DNA from: Nissolia schottii
Lineage: Eukaryota > Streptophyta > Magnoliopsida > Fabales > Fabaceae
Direction of reading: 5' to 3'
Assembly (NCBI GenBank): GCA_003254905.1
Contig: QANU01076963.1
Location: 95,548 to 159,547 of the forward strand
Length of the DNA: 64,000 bases
The position numbers and the translations under genes were made by a program. The notes under the pieces were generated by a model. The model made no database searches, was not told the origin of the DNA, and was given only the letters and a program-made list of their open reading frames with translations. This document shows, piece by piece, positions 43,523 through 56,218 of this stretch (its first letter is position 1; every line of letters starts with the position of its first letter).

Positions 43523-45476
43523 AGAGAGCGGGAAAAGCAAAATCAACGCCCTAGAGTTTACCAATCAGAAACCCTAGGGGTGAGAAATTTAGGGAAGAAT
43601 CGAAATTCTAGGGTTTCAGTAGCGGTGGATCATGAGTTGAAGCTAATTTTAGGAAATAAATGCAGACGATGAAAGGGACGAAAGAGGGGAATAAATGGAG
43701 TTAGATGAGCTTGTTGGGAGGGAAATTGGAATCCGTCAGTTTCTGGGGAAATTATCCGATGGAGAATAAATGCAATAAATCTGACCCCTGTTTTGCTGAT
43801 GCAGAGAAATTACAACTTACTATTCTTGATTATATTTTCTTTGAATTGTTGGTTATGGAGTCAGCTGTGCACTGAATTGAGGGGGGTAAAGGGGGTGTGC
43901 ACGGCAATGTTGAAGAAATATCTGACTAGTTTTCGCTACGGACATGGTTTTTTGGCTTTGGATTTATTATAGGGAAGGGACCAAGACTTTTCGACCAAAT
44001 GCCAGATCCCGCGCTAAAAAAGGGGTTGTTGTGTTAGAGTTGAACTGTGAAAGTCTGGTCAACACGCGAACCAAAAGGATACAAGGCAGGTGATAAACAA
44101 CACAAACACACCGTAAATAATTTGCAGTATCTTTTTTTGGTATTAAAATAAAATCATTTCTTTTCGTAACATCCTTCTCACCTATTTATATCCCCCTATT
44201 TGATAAGGATAGAATAGAAAGAAAAAAAAAGTTAGTTAATATTTTCTTGATTTCTTAAAGTAACAAATAATTACTGCAAAGAAAAGTTTTGAAAATTGAT
44301 ATTCGTTGAAAATTTTTGCACCCTGAGGAGGTATTGAGTGAAAAGAAACCCACCTCATTTATCACCGCTTTGTAACAAAAAAAATGCATTTTTTTCAATG
44401 CGGTTTAAGACTATATAAGCTACAATTCTACTATTTGTACACGTGATATCCTTAATCAATGCAATAGTTAACACATTCCCTTACTCTTCCGATTAGATAT
44501 TTATACTGCAAAGTTACAAGACAAAATATTTGCATGTAGCCAAATATTAAACACGTGAGAGACTTTTATATTGTCTTAATTCTTAAAATTAAGTAGGCCT
44601 ATTAACCAAGGAAAAATAAAAGAGTTGAGTGACTTGATCTTTAAAAATGCATTGAAAGAAAACTGTTCACGTCTTCATGTCATTACAAAAATTATCAAAC
44701 ATATTCCTAACCAATAAGAGATTTACCGTTATGATAAGAGTCGCGAATAGACACTATATAAAATTAAGTTTACAAGTTCTAATCCAATTACATGTTAAAT
44801 ATATTTCAAACTCAAAGGCAGTGTTGAAAATGCAGAGGAATATGCGCAGAGGAATATAATATCATTCTCACTCCAGAGTCATTCACATAATCACTTTATT
44901 GGTTTACTTTCCCACACAGTTGACAGCAAGGCAATCATGAGGACAACAGAAAAATAAGAAGAGCACCCAAACCCCTACTACAACCGCCATAAAATACATG
45001 AGAAAAATCAACTATATTTGATGACAAACAAAACAAAAACAGTTCATGTACACTTCTTGCTCATATGAATATGACGCATCTTCTGGAACAGCTGCCCATC
45101 AAATTGATGCATATATTTCATCCCATCTTCTCGTTTTCGTTCTCTATAAAACAGAGATCAAACATCAGATCACTGTCTTAGCTCCACCCTTTCCTTTTCA
45201 TTTAAGTTGCATTCAAACAACATTAGCCTTGAGGCAAAGAAATTAGGGTTAAAAGCTGTCACAAGTTCGTTCCAAAACCTCAAATAACATCTTGCAATAA
45301 CATATCATGACACTTTTGCAATTTCGTTGACAGTCCATTTTTGTACAAAAGATGCTCGAGTGAGATACCATTAGTCATGTTTTTCCAAATACCAGGCAAC
45401 TGTTCTTACTGCTCTTAGCTCTGAGTGGGGATTGAGTAGCCTAAATCACCACAATCATGTTGTCTGGCTTGAAATT
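43523..45476. other. Intergenic between PP2-A10-like and BSD genes
   Basis: 5' flank of the left gene and 3' flank of the right one. AT-rich, no gene-like ORF. GGGGGTGTGCACGGCAAT at about 43893 resembles sequence near 11315 and 48362 but has no partner end. Confidence 0.4.
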
Positions 45477-48213
45477 TTATGCCACCTTTGAACCTGTATT
45501 GCAGTTAACAGGCATGATGCCATAATCATCATCCTCAAGATCACTGAAAGATATGTCTTCTTCATTCACATTTGTTCTAACATATCCCCCTTGATCAGAA
45601 TCTTCCTCTGGCCAATCTATGTCATCATCATCATAGTCCTGAATAATAATTTGAGAGGATTGACCACATTTTAGATCCTTGTTCTCAGTTTGAATAATTG
45701 GATTTTCCTCCATAAGAGACTTATCATTGAAATGTATATCAGAACTTTCAACCGTGTATTTCTCCGTCTCATTATCTGCAAGTGTGGACAAAGAGTTTGT
45801 TTCATATCCATATGTCCGATGAGTAATGTCATCAGAATCAGCATCATCTAATAAGTTGGGAGCAAAATCTTCATGCTGAGCAGTGCCTCTTGAGAAGGAA
45901 GTGCTTCTTCCTGGAAATTCAAATTCAGGCTTCATTTGTTTGTGCAACTCCTGCATCCACATTGCTCTGGCTGCCATCACCTGCAGATGTTAAAACCGTA
46001 GATAAATAAGTAACAATAAAATCCTTGGCATCAAAAATTGCTCAATGTGTTTTTACAAAATGAAAAGGAAACTGAAAAGAAATACAACATTGTAAAAATG
46101 GAGCACAAAAGATATAGACATGTGCTTATTGAAGTCCAAAGAGATAGAAAAGACAGAGATGGACTGCTCAATAAGAACAGTGTTTTGAAGCCCAAAGAAA
46201 CCTCCTAATTGAGGTAAAAGTTAAAATATTCATTTAATTAACCATTGACAATAACAAAATCTTTAAGAGACCGAAATGGTTTCATCTTGTAAAAGACACC
46301 ATACAGCATATAATGCAGAGTACCCCCTAAGAGCCCAAAAAAAGGCACACTGGGATATTTAAACCAATTAACTTAAAGAATCTAGAAATTCTAGAATGAA
46401 ATACATCAGAATAATAAAGAACAACAATAATTAACAACTAAGCCGTGTCCCACTATAGCATTTGTGATAAACCATGTTTGCATTCAGATCATTAACTTTT
46501 AACTAATAGATTACCCACCATCTAATCTACTCATAAAGAAGGATGCTGAATTTTATTCAAATATATAAGCCTTCTCGGCTCAAATGATTAAATTCCACAA
46601 AGTTCAAGCTTGAGCAGAGTAACATTAACCAAAGGAATTGGCTTGAATGCAACAAAAAGGTAACATTCACACTTTATATTAGTCTTCTTATTTTATTATT
46701 TACACTAGTTATTTATATTTTACAACTATTTCCCCCCCGCAGGGTACTTTGTACTAAATTCCCCAGCTAATCATAATGGATGAACGGTCATACTAATTAG
46801 TAGTTAATTCCCCACGACATTGAAAACCACCTATTTAAAAACTTTGAACCTGCTCTTCCATCAAATAAAGATAATGGAATATTCATATGTAGCTCAAACT
46901 CCAAAGGGTCCAGGCAATTTTCGTTACATAAATTATTGGCTAAACAAATTCAAAATGACTGCATCATCAATATCTTTCACAAGACTGCAAGATATGGTCA
47001 TTGGAAGAGAGGAACATGAAGTCCAAAGTAAAAGCCCAAGTAACTGACTGACCTGGAGTGTAGACAAAACCGCAGCATCTTGTTTGTTGAGCCTCGAATG
47101 CAAGAGCACAAAATAGACTTTCCAGAAGTAACTTTCACTCATATGGCAGGGACACAGTTCAATCCTGAGGGCAGCTAATCTAGGAGTAAATCTCTCAATG
47201 ACCACAGCATGCTCTTGTTGGGCGTCAGTCATAGCAAAATCTGTTAAGTTGAATGTGCCATGAATTGCAGCCGCAAGCCAACAAATAAAAAATCAATCAT
47301 TACTCATTAGAAACACTGAAGCTTGGAAAATATGACCAAAATAATTAAATTGAACCGCTAAACAGTTCAATTGATCAATGGAACATCACCAATGTCAAGA
47401 AGGGCCACATTGGATCAAAACCAGCTGATACTAGCAAATTATTATAATCTATTCTAAGTTATGAAGGCATGTAGTGTACAATATGTGGTACGAATATGAT
47501 TTCACCTTACAACAATGACTAGAAGCAACACAAAATTGAAATGTTTAACAATGAAAGCAGTGATCCGATGCAATAATTTGAAGAAGGAAGGGAATGAGCG
47601 ATGAGGAAGGGGGTATACCTTGGGTGTCATCTTCCTCGTCAATAGGAAAATCCAACCACGTCTCGGGATGCATAGCGATATTCGTGGCAAAGGCCAACAC
47701 CTCCTCCGTGATTCCGACCGCGTTTTCATGAGCATAGTCCTCCGTTTCCGTCTCCGTTCCCGGTTCCCCGTTCCCTTCTGAATCGGATCCGATCGGGTCC
47801 GGATCATCCACCGGGAGCCTCCCTTGTTCCGCATCCGAAGAGTCTCTCCGCGATTGATCGTGATTAATTGCAGCTTCGTCTACATGCTGTTGTTGTTGTT
47901 GTTGTTGCTGCTGCTGATTTGGAGAAAGAGGAGAGGAAGGGTGGGAATCGGATGGGGGTGGGGCCAGGAACGAAGCCATTCCCCAGAATTGGCGGGTTAG
48001 GGTTTGCTTGATTTCGTCCAGATCCTCTTTGACTCCACGCCCTTGCTCTTGCTCTTCTGATTCTGATTCTGATCTAACCGCATTCTGTTGCGGTTGAGGA
48101 GGGTGGGTTGTTGGTGAGGTAGTTGGAGAGTCGGATACGACGTCGTTTTCTTGGTCACCGTCGCCATCGAGTCGGAGGGAGTTTGCAAGGGAGCGAGCTA
48201 GCCATGATGACAT
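45477..48213 (-). CDS. BSD-domain protein, three exons
   Basis: Exons are 47619-48213, 47053-47240 and 45477-45980 on the minus strand, with donors CAAG|GTATA and CAG|GTCAGT and acceptors ACAG|AT and GCAG|GTG. The joined frame gives 428 residues. Residues about 205-258 form the BSD domain: ERFTPRLAALRIELCPCHMS, then SESYFWKVYFVLLHSRLNK, with the Phe-Trp pair diagnostic for the fold. The domain was first defined in BTF2/TFIIH p62, synapse-associated and DOS2-like proteins; its role in plant members is unclear. The N-terminal 200 residues are acidic and Ser/Gln-rich with a ten-residue polyGln run. The C-terminal exon is also acidic and ends in DDDDIDWPEEDSD-like sequence. No signal peptide. Confidence 0.9.
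47891..47920 (-). repeat. Coding (CAG/CAA)n tract, polyGln
   Basis: Mixed CAG and CAA codons encode about ten Gln in the N-terminal region of the BSD-domain protein. Such tracts vary in length between accessions. Confidence 0.8.
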
Positions 48214-48360
48214 TGCTTATATTTTTAATTCAATTTCTTTTTGATCCGTAGGATGTGAGTGACTGGGGAAAAGGTTTATGGCATTGGGCGTTGAATATTT
48301 GGTTGATTGAAGGTTAAGGGGGAAGAGCAAGAAGGGGCGGGGATCTGGTGGTTGATGGGA

Positions 48361-49050
48361 GGGGGTGTGCACAACTCAGCCCGACCTGCTGGCCTAAAGT
48401 ATTTTGTCACAAGATTATTGGGTTTATTCGAAAGTTTAGAGTTGAGTTTAAATCTTTAAAATTAATCCAATTAAAATATAAAGTTAGGTTTGGTAAAGAA
48501 GAATTCGATCCAACTCTATCCATGTACATTTTATAGTGCAACATTTATTAAATAATCTATTATAGTTAAACTATATGTCTATTTTGGTGTATAGAAAGTA
48601 TAAACCTAACACATAAAGTATGTATAACTTTATTAGTTTATGTATCTTAATTGAGCGCATCCATTATTTTTTTATTGTTTGTATTGTGTATTAAAACTAT
48701 CAAAGTTTAAATGAGAATGCTAATATTAGAAATTTTATGTTTGTGTTTGAAATTAATGAGTGTTTAGTTAAGAACTATGATCTTGTTTAAACAGGAAGCA
48801 AAATGTGAAATGATATAGTTGGTCTACAATTTTTTTAATTTTATTTTTTAATAGATGTGATTTTTTATTTTTTGATTTGAGATAGCATTGACCCATTTTA
48901 AACTCGGTTCAAACTTGAGTTTTAACTCAGCCCAAAGATAATTAGATCTATTCAATTCTATGATCAAATTTAAGTTATTAAAATTGGTCTAATCTAAATA
49001 TAAGATTAAAGACAAACCAGACCTAAGCCAACCATGTACACCCCTATTTA
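48361..49050. mobile_element. Possible decayed hAT-like element
   Basis: The right end CCATGTACACCCCTA is a common plant hAT terminus. The left end GGGGGTGTGCAC is similar but degraded, and candidate 8-bp flanks agree at only five positions. The interior is AT-rich without transposase. It sits directly upstream of the BSD gene. Confidence 0.35.
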
Positions 49051-49112
49051 ATGCACTAATGTGGTCGTCTCCACTTTTAGACGCACATTGCTGTAACACC
49101 TAATTGTAAATT

Positions 49113-49563
49113 AGGGCTGTCAAAATTGGCCCGGCCCGTTTATCCGGCTTGTTTACCAGGTTAAATGGACGGGCTTTACATGCAAAAAATAGGCCCGCGA
49201 AAATTTGAAAAAAAAATTGGACCAGCCCGTTTAAGCCCGGCCCGTTTAGGCCCAGCCCGTTTGGCCCGCGGGCTGGCCCGTTTACCCGTTAATTTTTAAA
49301 AAATAATTTTTAAATAATTTTTATTGAATTTTTTGAACTTTTTTTTTTGAAATTTGTTGATTTTTTTAAAATTTTTAAAATTTTTTTAAAAATAAATGGG
49401 CTGGCGAGCGGCCCGTTTAGGCCCACAAACCGACTATAAACGAGTCGGGCTTAAAAAATATGCATATTTTTGACCCGGCCCGTTTAGGCCCGCGGGCCTT
49501 AACGAGCCGGGCCTTAACGGGCTGGCCTAAACGGGCCGGGCCCGCCCGTTTTGACACCCCTAC
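49113..49563. mobile_element. hAT-type MITE, GC-rich palindromic, 451 bp
   Basis: Begins AGGGCTGTCAAAATTGGCCC and ends CCGTTTTGACACCCCTAC, inverted versions of each other. The 8-bp duplication TGTAAATT flanks it (49105-49112 and 49564-49571). Both halves are built from repeated CCCGTTTAGGCCC-like units in opposite orientation around an AT-rich centre, so the whole can fold back. No ORF of significance. Confidence 0.8.
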
Positions 49564-49676
49564 TGTAAATTGTCACTTGTCGCCATACTTAAATTCAAAA
49601 CGACCGAATCCGTTCCATCCACGCACGCACTGTGCATGGATAGGTGGAGGGGATACCAGCCTGGTTCAATTTTTTT

Positions 49677-49682
<6 letters not shown>

Positions 49683-49716
<34 letters not shown>
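49683..49716. repeat. (AT)n microsatellite
   Basis: About 16 AT units, preceded by a T run. Confidence 0.95.
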
Positions 49717-49720
<4 letters not shown>

Positions 49721-51066
49721 TTTCTTAGGTAAGCTGCTCTTTTTGGTGTTTTTTTTTCGTCTTGTTTGTACAAAGCTGTTTGTTATTGGTCGAATACAAA
49801 GCTGGATTTAAAGAACGAATGATACGGGATTTATATGTGGGCTATCAATCTGGGCCAGACTTGAGGCTCTTGCGGGTAAAGCAATTAGTCTTGGGCCTCT
49901 CTAACCTTCTATGATGGAGGCAACATAATTCTGACCCAACAGCATGCGAAGTATACTTTGATTTCTATTTTTATTTTAATACGTTTCTAATTTTTATGGA
50001 TTTGGAAAAGAATTAGTGAAAAAAAAAAATCTATACATCTATACAATATCTACCAAAAGAGAGATTGCTTTGGTACTATTTTTAATTTTCATGTAAAAAC
50101 TTTTTATATAATCTTAAAACATTATGTTAAATGTATTACACTATACATTGAATGATATTTTAAATTGTCACTTTAAAAAAACTTACTACTTAAAATTGTG
50201 ATGTCATTTAATATATAATTTGAATCATATTCAACATGATATTGAGAGACCACTACAAAAATTTTCATGCAACGAACCCACAGGCACTTTCACTAGAACA
50301 ATTTTCATTTTCAAAATTCACCCTTTGAGCGCGAGACTTGGGAGCAAAAATTTTAGACCGTTCAATGAACCCGCGCTCACACCACAGAAAGACAAGATTG
50401 GTTTCAAATGTTAAATATGAATAGGGGGCATGCCATAAATTATGTGCTGTCTTGTCTCTCCTCACTTTTAAATGACCATACACCTTTAGATAGAGACAAT
50501 ATACTATTATAGTCCCCAGATCTTGACCAAACCTAAACCCACCCGATCCAAATTCGAAATATTGACCAAACCTAAACATTTTCTATCCAGTTCCGTACAG
50601 GAATACCAGTAAAATAGAAAATTACCGGTCAAAGAAAACGCAGAAACAATATCAACTCATTCATATAACCGGTAAAGAGATTTCTATAATTATTTTGTTC
50701 ACCATAGTTATATACAAACCTAAGATAAACTTGGCCATTTTCGCTTTGTATGATTTCACAACTCAGCTTCTAGCAAATTCAATTACAAAAGTACAATTTA
50801 TCTGGTGGATTGCCAGCTTCAACATTGGCATCATATCAAAGACAGCGAAGATGCTGATTTGAAACGCCAACCAGCGATCCAGCAGGTCACTTAACACTTA
50901 CCAACTACCGTTGATTTGCAGTTGCTCCATGTTAATCAAAAAGAAAGAAAAATTGATAAAAATAATTATAAGAAATGAAAAAAGACAGTTATATTTTCTT
51001 TTTTTTTTGCACTATGCACTGTACAGTAGTTGACACGAAAAATGTATACGAAGGTATGAACAAATT

Positions 51067-52305
51067 TCATTGTATTGTAGTTGTGAGCATACACTTAGAA
51101 ATGAAGATACTAGCAGAGTAATTCAAACTGCACATCTTCAAGAACTCAGCAGACATCTGCTTCAACACGGGGTTGCAACCGCTCTGAATCACGAGCAGCA
51201 GCTTCGCCGCCAGCCCCGCCTCCACAGCCTTGGAAGCGCATTCCTCAGGGGCAAGCTTGTAAATAGCCCACAAAATCGACAGCGCGAATTGCGTGCAACT
51301 CTCAGAAACCCTCATCAACAAATTCACCACATCGGGTATAATGTTAGGGCACTCTTTCAAAGCCAATCTTCCCTCCGGCACCGTCGACAACACCTCGAGA
51401 ATGAACAGTGCTATCTCCAAACACTCGTTATTCAAATTAGGCAAAATCTCAATCAAATGAGGCACCGCGCCTAACTTTATAACCGAATTTCTAACCAATT
51501 CACGAGAACAAACGTTCTTGAGCAATACGAGTCCGGTTAAGACCCCGTTTGGATGTTTCTTATCCCTAACTAACCTCAACAAACCAACCAAAAGGCTCAA
51601 GCTGGAAACGAATTCCGTCTCAGAACCGCTACCTTCCGTTAACAGCGTTTCGATCAACTTGGCGCAATTCATCTTCGTCTCGATTGTTCCCTCGTTCATG
51701 ATGTCCGCCAGTAACGACACCTTCGCCGGATGCATAAGATTTCTCTTCAATTCGGAGCTCAATTCCAAGTTCACGAGGATCCCGACGGCTTCGGATCCAA
51801 CGGCGTGAGAAGTGAAAGGGCCTAACAGAGAGGAAATCAAAGCGAGCCCGCCGTTCTCCGTAACCGTTTTTCTTGTCGAGGCGCGTGAGTGGATGACGTG
51901 GCGAAGTTCCTTGAGGGCTTCAACTCTGGCTTGACCCTTGACCTTCTTGAGGGTTTCCAAGAGCTCCAGGGCTCTGCCCTGCGCGTCCTCCAGCTTCTTC
52001 TTCATGCATATGTATTTCTGTGAGAACCACGCGAGGATGAAGCGGTTGAGGGTGGTGTTTGGGGTGAGCGAATCGTCCCAGAGCTCCTGCATTGTGGTGG
52101 GGCACGTGTTGTGGCCGAGGGAGAGCCATTTCAGGATGTTGGACCTGTCGTAGGTCTGGCCCGTGCAGAGGGTCACCGGGTCTCGCATCGGCTCCAGCGA
52201 GATTGGGCAGATGAAAACCGAGGGAACTTCATCAACCGACTCTGAAAGCTCCTCAATCAACATCTTCAGATCCAGTTTTTCGATATCCCCTGAAAACAGA
52301 GGCAT
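51067..52305 (-). CDS. U-box E3 ubiquitin ligase, PUB30/31-like
   Basis: Intronless, 412 residues. Residues about 29-97 are a U-box: [32 protein letters not shown], then [16 protein letters not shown]. This is the E2-docking fold without the metal ligands of a RING. The variant [11 protein letters not shown] is what I know from the PUB30/PUB31 clade. The rest (about 130-400) is a string of ARM-type helical repeats, for example [26 protein letters not shown] and [12 protein letters not shown], which bind substrates. There is no UND domain. It should add ubiquitin to unknown cytosolic or nuclear targets; some relatives act in salt or drought responses. The start context is good (CAACAATGCC). 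Confidence 0.93.
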   Translation of the reverse strand: MPLFSGDIEKLDLKMLIEELSESVDEVPSVFICPISLEPMRDPVTLCTGQTYDRSNILKWLSLGHNTCPTTMQELWDDSLTPNTTLNRFILAWFSQKYICMKKKLEDAQGRALELLETLKKVKGQARVEALKELRHVIHSRASTRKTVTENGGLALISSLLGPFTSHAVGSEAVGILVNLELSSELKRNLMHPAKVSLLADIMNEGTIETKMNCAKLIETLLTEGSGSETEFVSSLSLLVGLLRLVRDKKHPNGVLTGLVLLKNVCSRELVRNSVIKLGAVPHLIEILPNLNNECLEIALFILEVLSTVPEGRLALKECPNIIPDVVNLLMRVSESCTQFALSILWAIYKLAPEECASKAVEAGLAAKLLLVIQSGCNPVLKQMSAEFLKMCSLNYSASIFISKCMLTTTIQ

Positions 52306-55300
52306 TGTTGCTCTGTTTTTCTAAAGGAGGAGCAAGTGGAGAAGCCCAGCCCACACGAGGATAAGAAGAAGCGTGTGGGAGAGTAGAAAAGGAAAGGAAG
52401 CGATAAAGGGAAAGGTGGGAGAGAAGGGAGGAAATGTCTCTCAAATGGGACAACTTTTTTCCCCTCCTAATTAGCTTTGCTTTATTTACCTCTTTAAATG
52501 TGATGCCTTTCTCTGGTCAAAAGGTAGAGTGGCCCTTGCTTATTCATCATCATCAACATGATTGACTCTTTAATTTTCATCACCAATACCGATGCTATCT
52601 TCCTCTTCAAGCTCCACCAAAAAGTAAAATATCATCAACACCGGAGCACTTGACAAAAATAAAAAATGAAAATAGAAATATAGAATAATGTCGCTGCAGC
52701 TCACTCTTACAAAAAAATGCAGAAACATATAGAAGTTAGAGAGGTACACGGGCAGAGATGAAAGAGGTGTGGAACCGAGATGGATGAAGAAAACAGCTTT
52801 TATGCACCAGGGCTAGTGCCTCTCACTCTTGGAGGGTAGATTCATGCATGTTTGCTTTTTTGAAATGGAGAGTAAAGTTTTTTATCTTCTTTTTTTTTAA
52901 TGATAAAGATATATTTGATATTTTAAATATGAAATTTGTGTATGGTATAATTAATTAATAGATTAATGATAAAAAAATTAATGTAAATAAAATAATATGA
53001 GAGAATTTATTTTTCTTTTAAATTAGTTGTAGTATTATTTTCTTCACTAAGTGACTGGCTACCGGCACACCCTGGAACCTTTTGGCAACCTTGCACCACA
53101 CGTGCAGTCGTATTAGTTCAAACTTTTGAGTCAGTCACAGTGTAATCCAGTCAGTCGTATTGATTATTTTCTCTCTTTCTCTCTCTCTCTTATCTGATAG
53201 AAAAAGTTTTAAACTTTTCTTATTCTCTTGCATGAGTTGTTGTGGACCTGAGAAGGGACAACCTTGAACTTGAAGACGCAACGCAACCTGGGACAAATAG
53301 TCAAAAAGGTAAATAGATGCCACCACACGAATAATTAATTTACAGAACCAAGATGGGGAATAATAGAGAAGGCTACAACACTGGTCCAAAGTTTCTTTTG
53401 GTTCAAAAGTTCAAACTCCTCCTAAGAAGCACATTTTAGTAATTTTCACTTTTTAATTTCATTCTTCATTAATCCTTTGTTATATAAAAATAGAAAATAG
53501 CTATCTTTCAGGGTTCTGCATTCTGAATTAAAAATGGAATTAATTAAAAGATTTTTTAATCTTTCCATTTATTTTTATTAAAAATTCGACTTGAACTGTA
53601 TAAAATTTCCTCTTTTTTAGCTTAAATGATCTTATTTACTTCTTTGGTATAAAGTTATCTCAATTCTTAGAGAGGACTAGAAGATTATTTCAGATGGGTA
53701 CTCACTACTTGCTCCGTTTACGGAAGGCACCATTGCGTAGAATTTATAGCCTATATGCTATAGCCCAATTGGGACAGTCAACAGTACTTCAAATGTTCAA
53801 TTATGTTGCTTGTTTATCTGTCCAAAAAATATTGCTTGTTTAGTTGTTTGTTGCAGCCAAAAAATTTATTGGTTGCTTAATGCTTATCTGCAGCAATTAA
53901 TATTATCCAAGTTTCATAAAGAAATCAGATTGCCATCTTATCATCATAACTAGGAGGTGAAAATAGGAATATAAGATAAATAAGTTAGGTTAGGGAATAT
54001 AAAAAAAAAAAAAATCATTAAGTTTAACATATTGGTCTATTTATAAAAGAAAAAAAAAAGCTAATTTTTGAATAAACAAAATCTCATTATATTTTTATAC
54101 TATGATGTAATTATTTTAAAATCTTTGTTTCTCATATTTTTTACTCTTTTAAAAATAGAATAATTTTTTTTTGGATACTTCATCTCTTTAGATCTAAGTA
54201 CCTAGTGTTTCATCTTTTTGTTTGTTATATAATTTATTTTCTCTTATTATATCACATTGTTCTTTATAGAATATTATTCTTTTTTTTGTTATTAATATAA
54301 TTTATCTTATTTCATGTTTAGTTTTGCCATGTTAAATTTAAATGAAAAGAGAAAAAAAAACTCTTCAATTTCATGTAAATGACAAATTAGATACACCTTA
54401 TATATACCTTTAAAGACAAATAATATTTAACAAACAGGCTTTTAAATTAGGTCAAACTTTTAAAAAAATAATCCAAACCTTAATAAAAAGCCTAAAACAA
54501 GTAATAGACCCAAAAATTAAATAGTTTAAAAGTAGATCAGATCTATTTAAGTCAAAGTCTAGCCTAATTTAACTCATTTTCATCCTTAAATCATAAGCAA
54601 AATTACAGTTGTGTTAATACATAAACGAAGAGATTTAAAATTATTCCAAAAAAAATTATAAACGAATTTAAGGCCTGTTTGATTTGTATTGGTTTTACCT
54701 CAGAATAATAAATTAGATTTCTTAATGCACTTTTATAATATAGAAAGCAAACAATTTTATACTTCCACAAACAAACAGGCCCTTCGACGTTTGCGTTTAG
54801 CTTTCCGAAATATGAGTGAATCACTTTAGCATTTTTAATAATGAAAGCATGGAGTCCCCAAAAGAAAAAGAAAAGAAAGCATTGTAAAACTAACACCACA
54901 TGATTCCTTGTTCTCTCGCTTGGTCTTATATGGAATGGAGAAATATTTTACTCCAGCACAAAATCAGAGGAGGACCATAAAATGAATACAGATTTGAAAG
55001 GCAGAGAGCAAGAAACGCAATCCGTGGCCACAAAAAGTAGCAACTGCACGAGGGGATGTGTTCCTCTTTCACTATCCTTCACAAGTGGTCAAAAGTCAAA
55101 ACCATCCCTACAAAACAAAGAAAGAATTACGAAGAAAAGTGAATTCAGTCAAATGTTATAGCTGGCACTTAGCTGAGTGCAAGGGTTGCCTAGGAGGAAA
55201 GCCTTTGGAATTGGAATTCAGGTATAGCTTCTGTATACTTATTTCTCCGTTTGCTGGACTCAAAACACTTATTTCTCTGTTTGCTGGACTCGCATATTGG

Positions 55301-56218
55301 GTTGTTAGAACACTTATTAAAAAAATATAGGTGATAATTTTTTATTAATAAAAATAAAATTTATATATATTTTAATGATTTTGAATATTTTATACATTTT
55401 ATTTTAACTTCTTTTAACTAATACTTTTAGAATATTAGTTAACAAAACCTATTAAATAACTATGTAAGAGATGATTATTGAAATAATATTGTACACAACA
55501 CATTGCTTATAACTCGTCCTTAATAATTTAAGTTTTGCTTCTTCTTTTTTTCATCAATTGTCCATAATCCACTAATAAAGTGAGATGTACTGTAATTACT
55601 TTCTTGACACAAGTTTTTATAAATTGGGTTTTGGTAACGGTGAAAGAAAAAATTTAGGCTTTTTAATGTATTGCATTGCAAACTTAAGTTTTGAATAGAA
55701 GCTTTTCTTATAAGCAAAATTCTAAGAATAAAATTGTGAGTATATGTTAAATAAAGAGAAAAACAAAAAAAACACAAACTCTTGAAACCCTCCGTAGTCC
55801 CAACCTATGTAGTGAGTGCTACGAATCTCATGACATGGAGGGTTTCCAGTTTCAGCTACGGAGTTCAGACACCAGCCGCCTGATCTGGTATCTAGAAATC
55901 TATAAATTTATTAATGCCATATAAGTTTTGAATGTATTCAATATAATCATCTTTTGTTTTCTTAAAACACATTAAAATAAGATTTCATCGCTAGCTTTTG
56001 CGAATTGTGCAATTACAACAGCACACTACTGCATTGGTGGTTAGAAAATTAGAATTAATGGAGAAATGCATGACCGATTTAATTTATTTAAAACTGTAAA
56101 AATATTAATTTCTACCTAAATATAATTTCCACACAAAACATAATTTGGAGACAAAGGAATTGACAACTTTCCTTCAAGCAGCAGTTTCTGTTACTGGTGC
56201 ATCAACCCCGTATCCTAT
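52306..56218. other. Intergenic, AT-rich, no supported gene
   Basis: 5' flank of the U-box gene and 3' flank of the LCAT-like gene. Contains a direct repeat of ACTTATTTCTC-GTTTGCTGGACTC at about 55239 and 55268, and a 10-bp inverted pair GAAACCCTCC/GGAGGGTTTC at about 55785-55845. ORFs are short and unremarkable. Confidence 0.45.

Larger units (their letters stand above)
48214..51066. other. Intergenic, hAT-type repeats
   Basis: Contains a possible decayed hAT-like element between about 48361 (GGGGGTGTGCACAAC) and 49050 (CCATGTACACCCCTA), the clear MITE at 49113-49563 and (AT)n at 49683-49716. No gene-like ORF. Confidence 0.45.

Noticed and set aside
42251..43564. 437-codon version of the PP2-A10-like gene
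   Set aside because: The upstream start is TTG; the family opens MD-PLL near 43522.
43880..43920. GGGTGTGCACGGCAAT-type strings at 11.3, 43.9 and 48.4 kb as one transposon family
   Set aside because: They share about 15 bases only; no paired end or target duplication was found at 11.3 or 43.9 kb.
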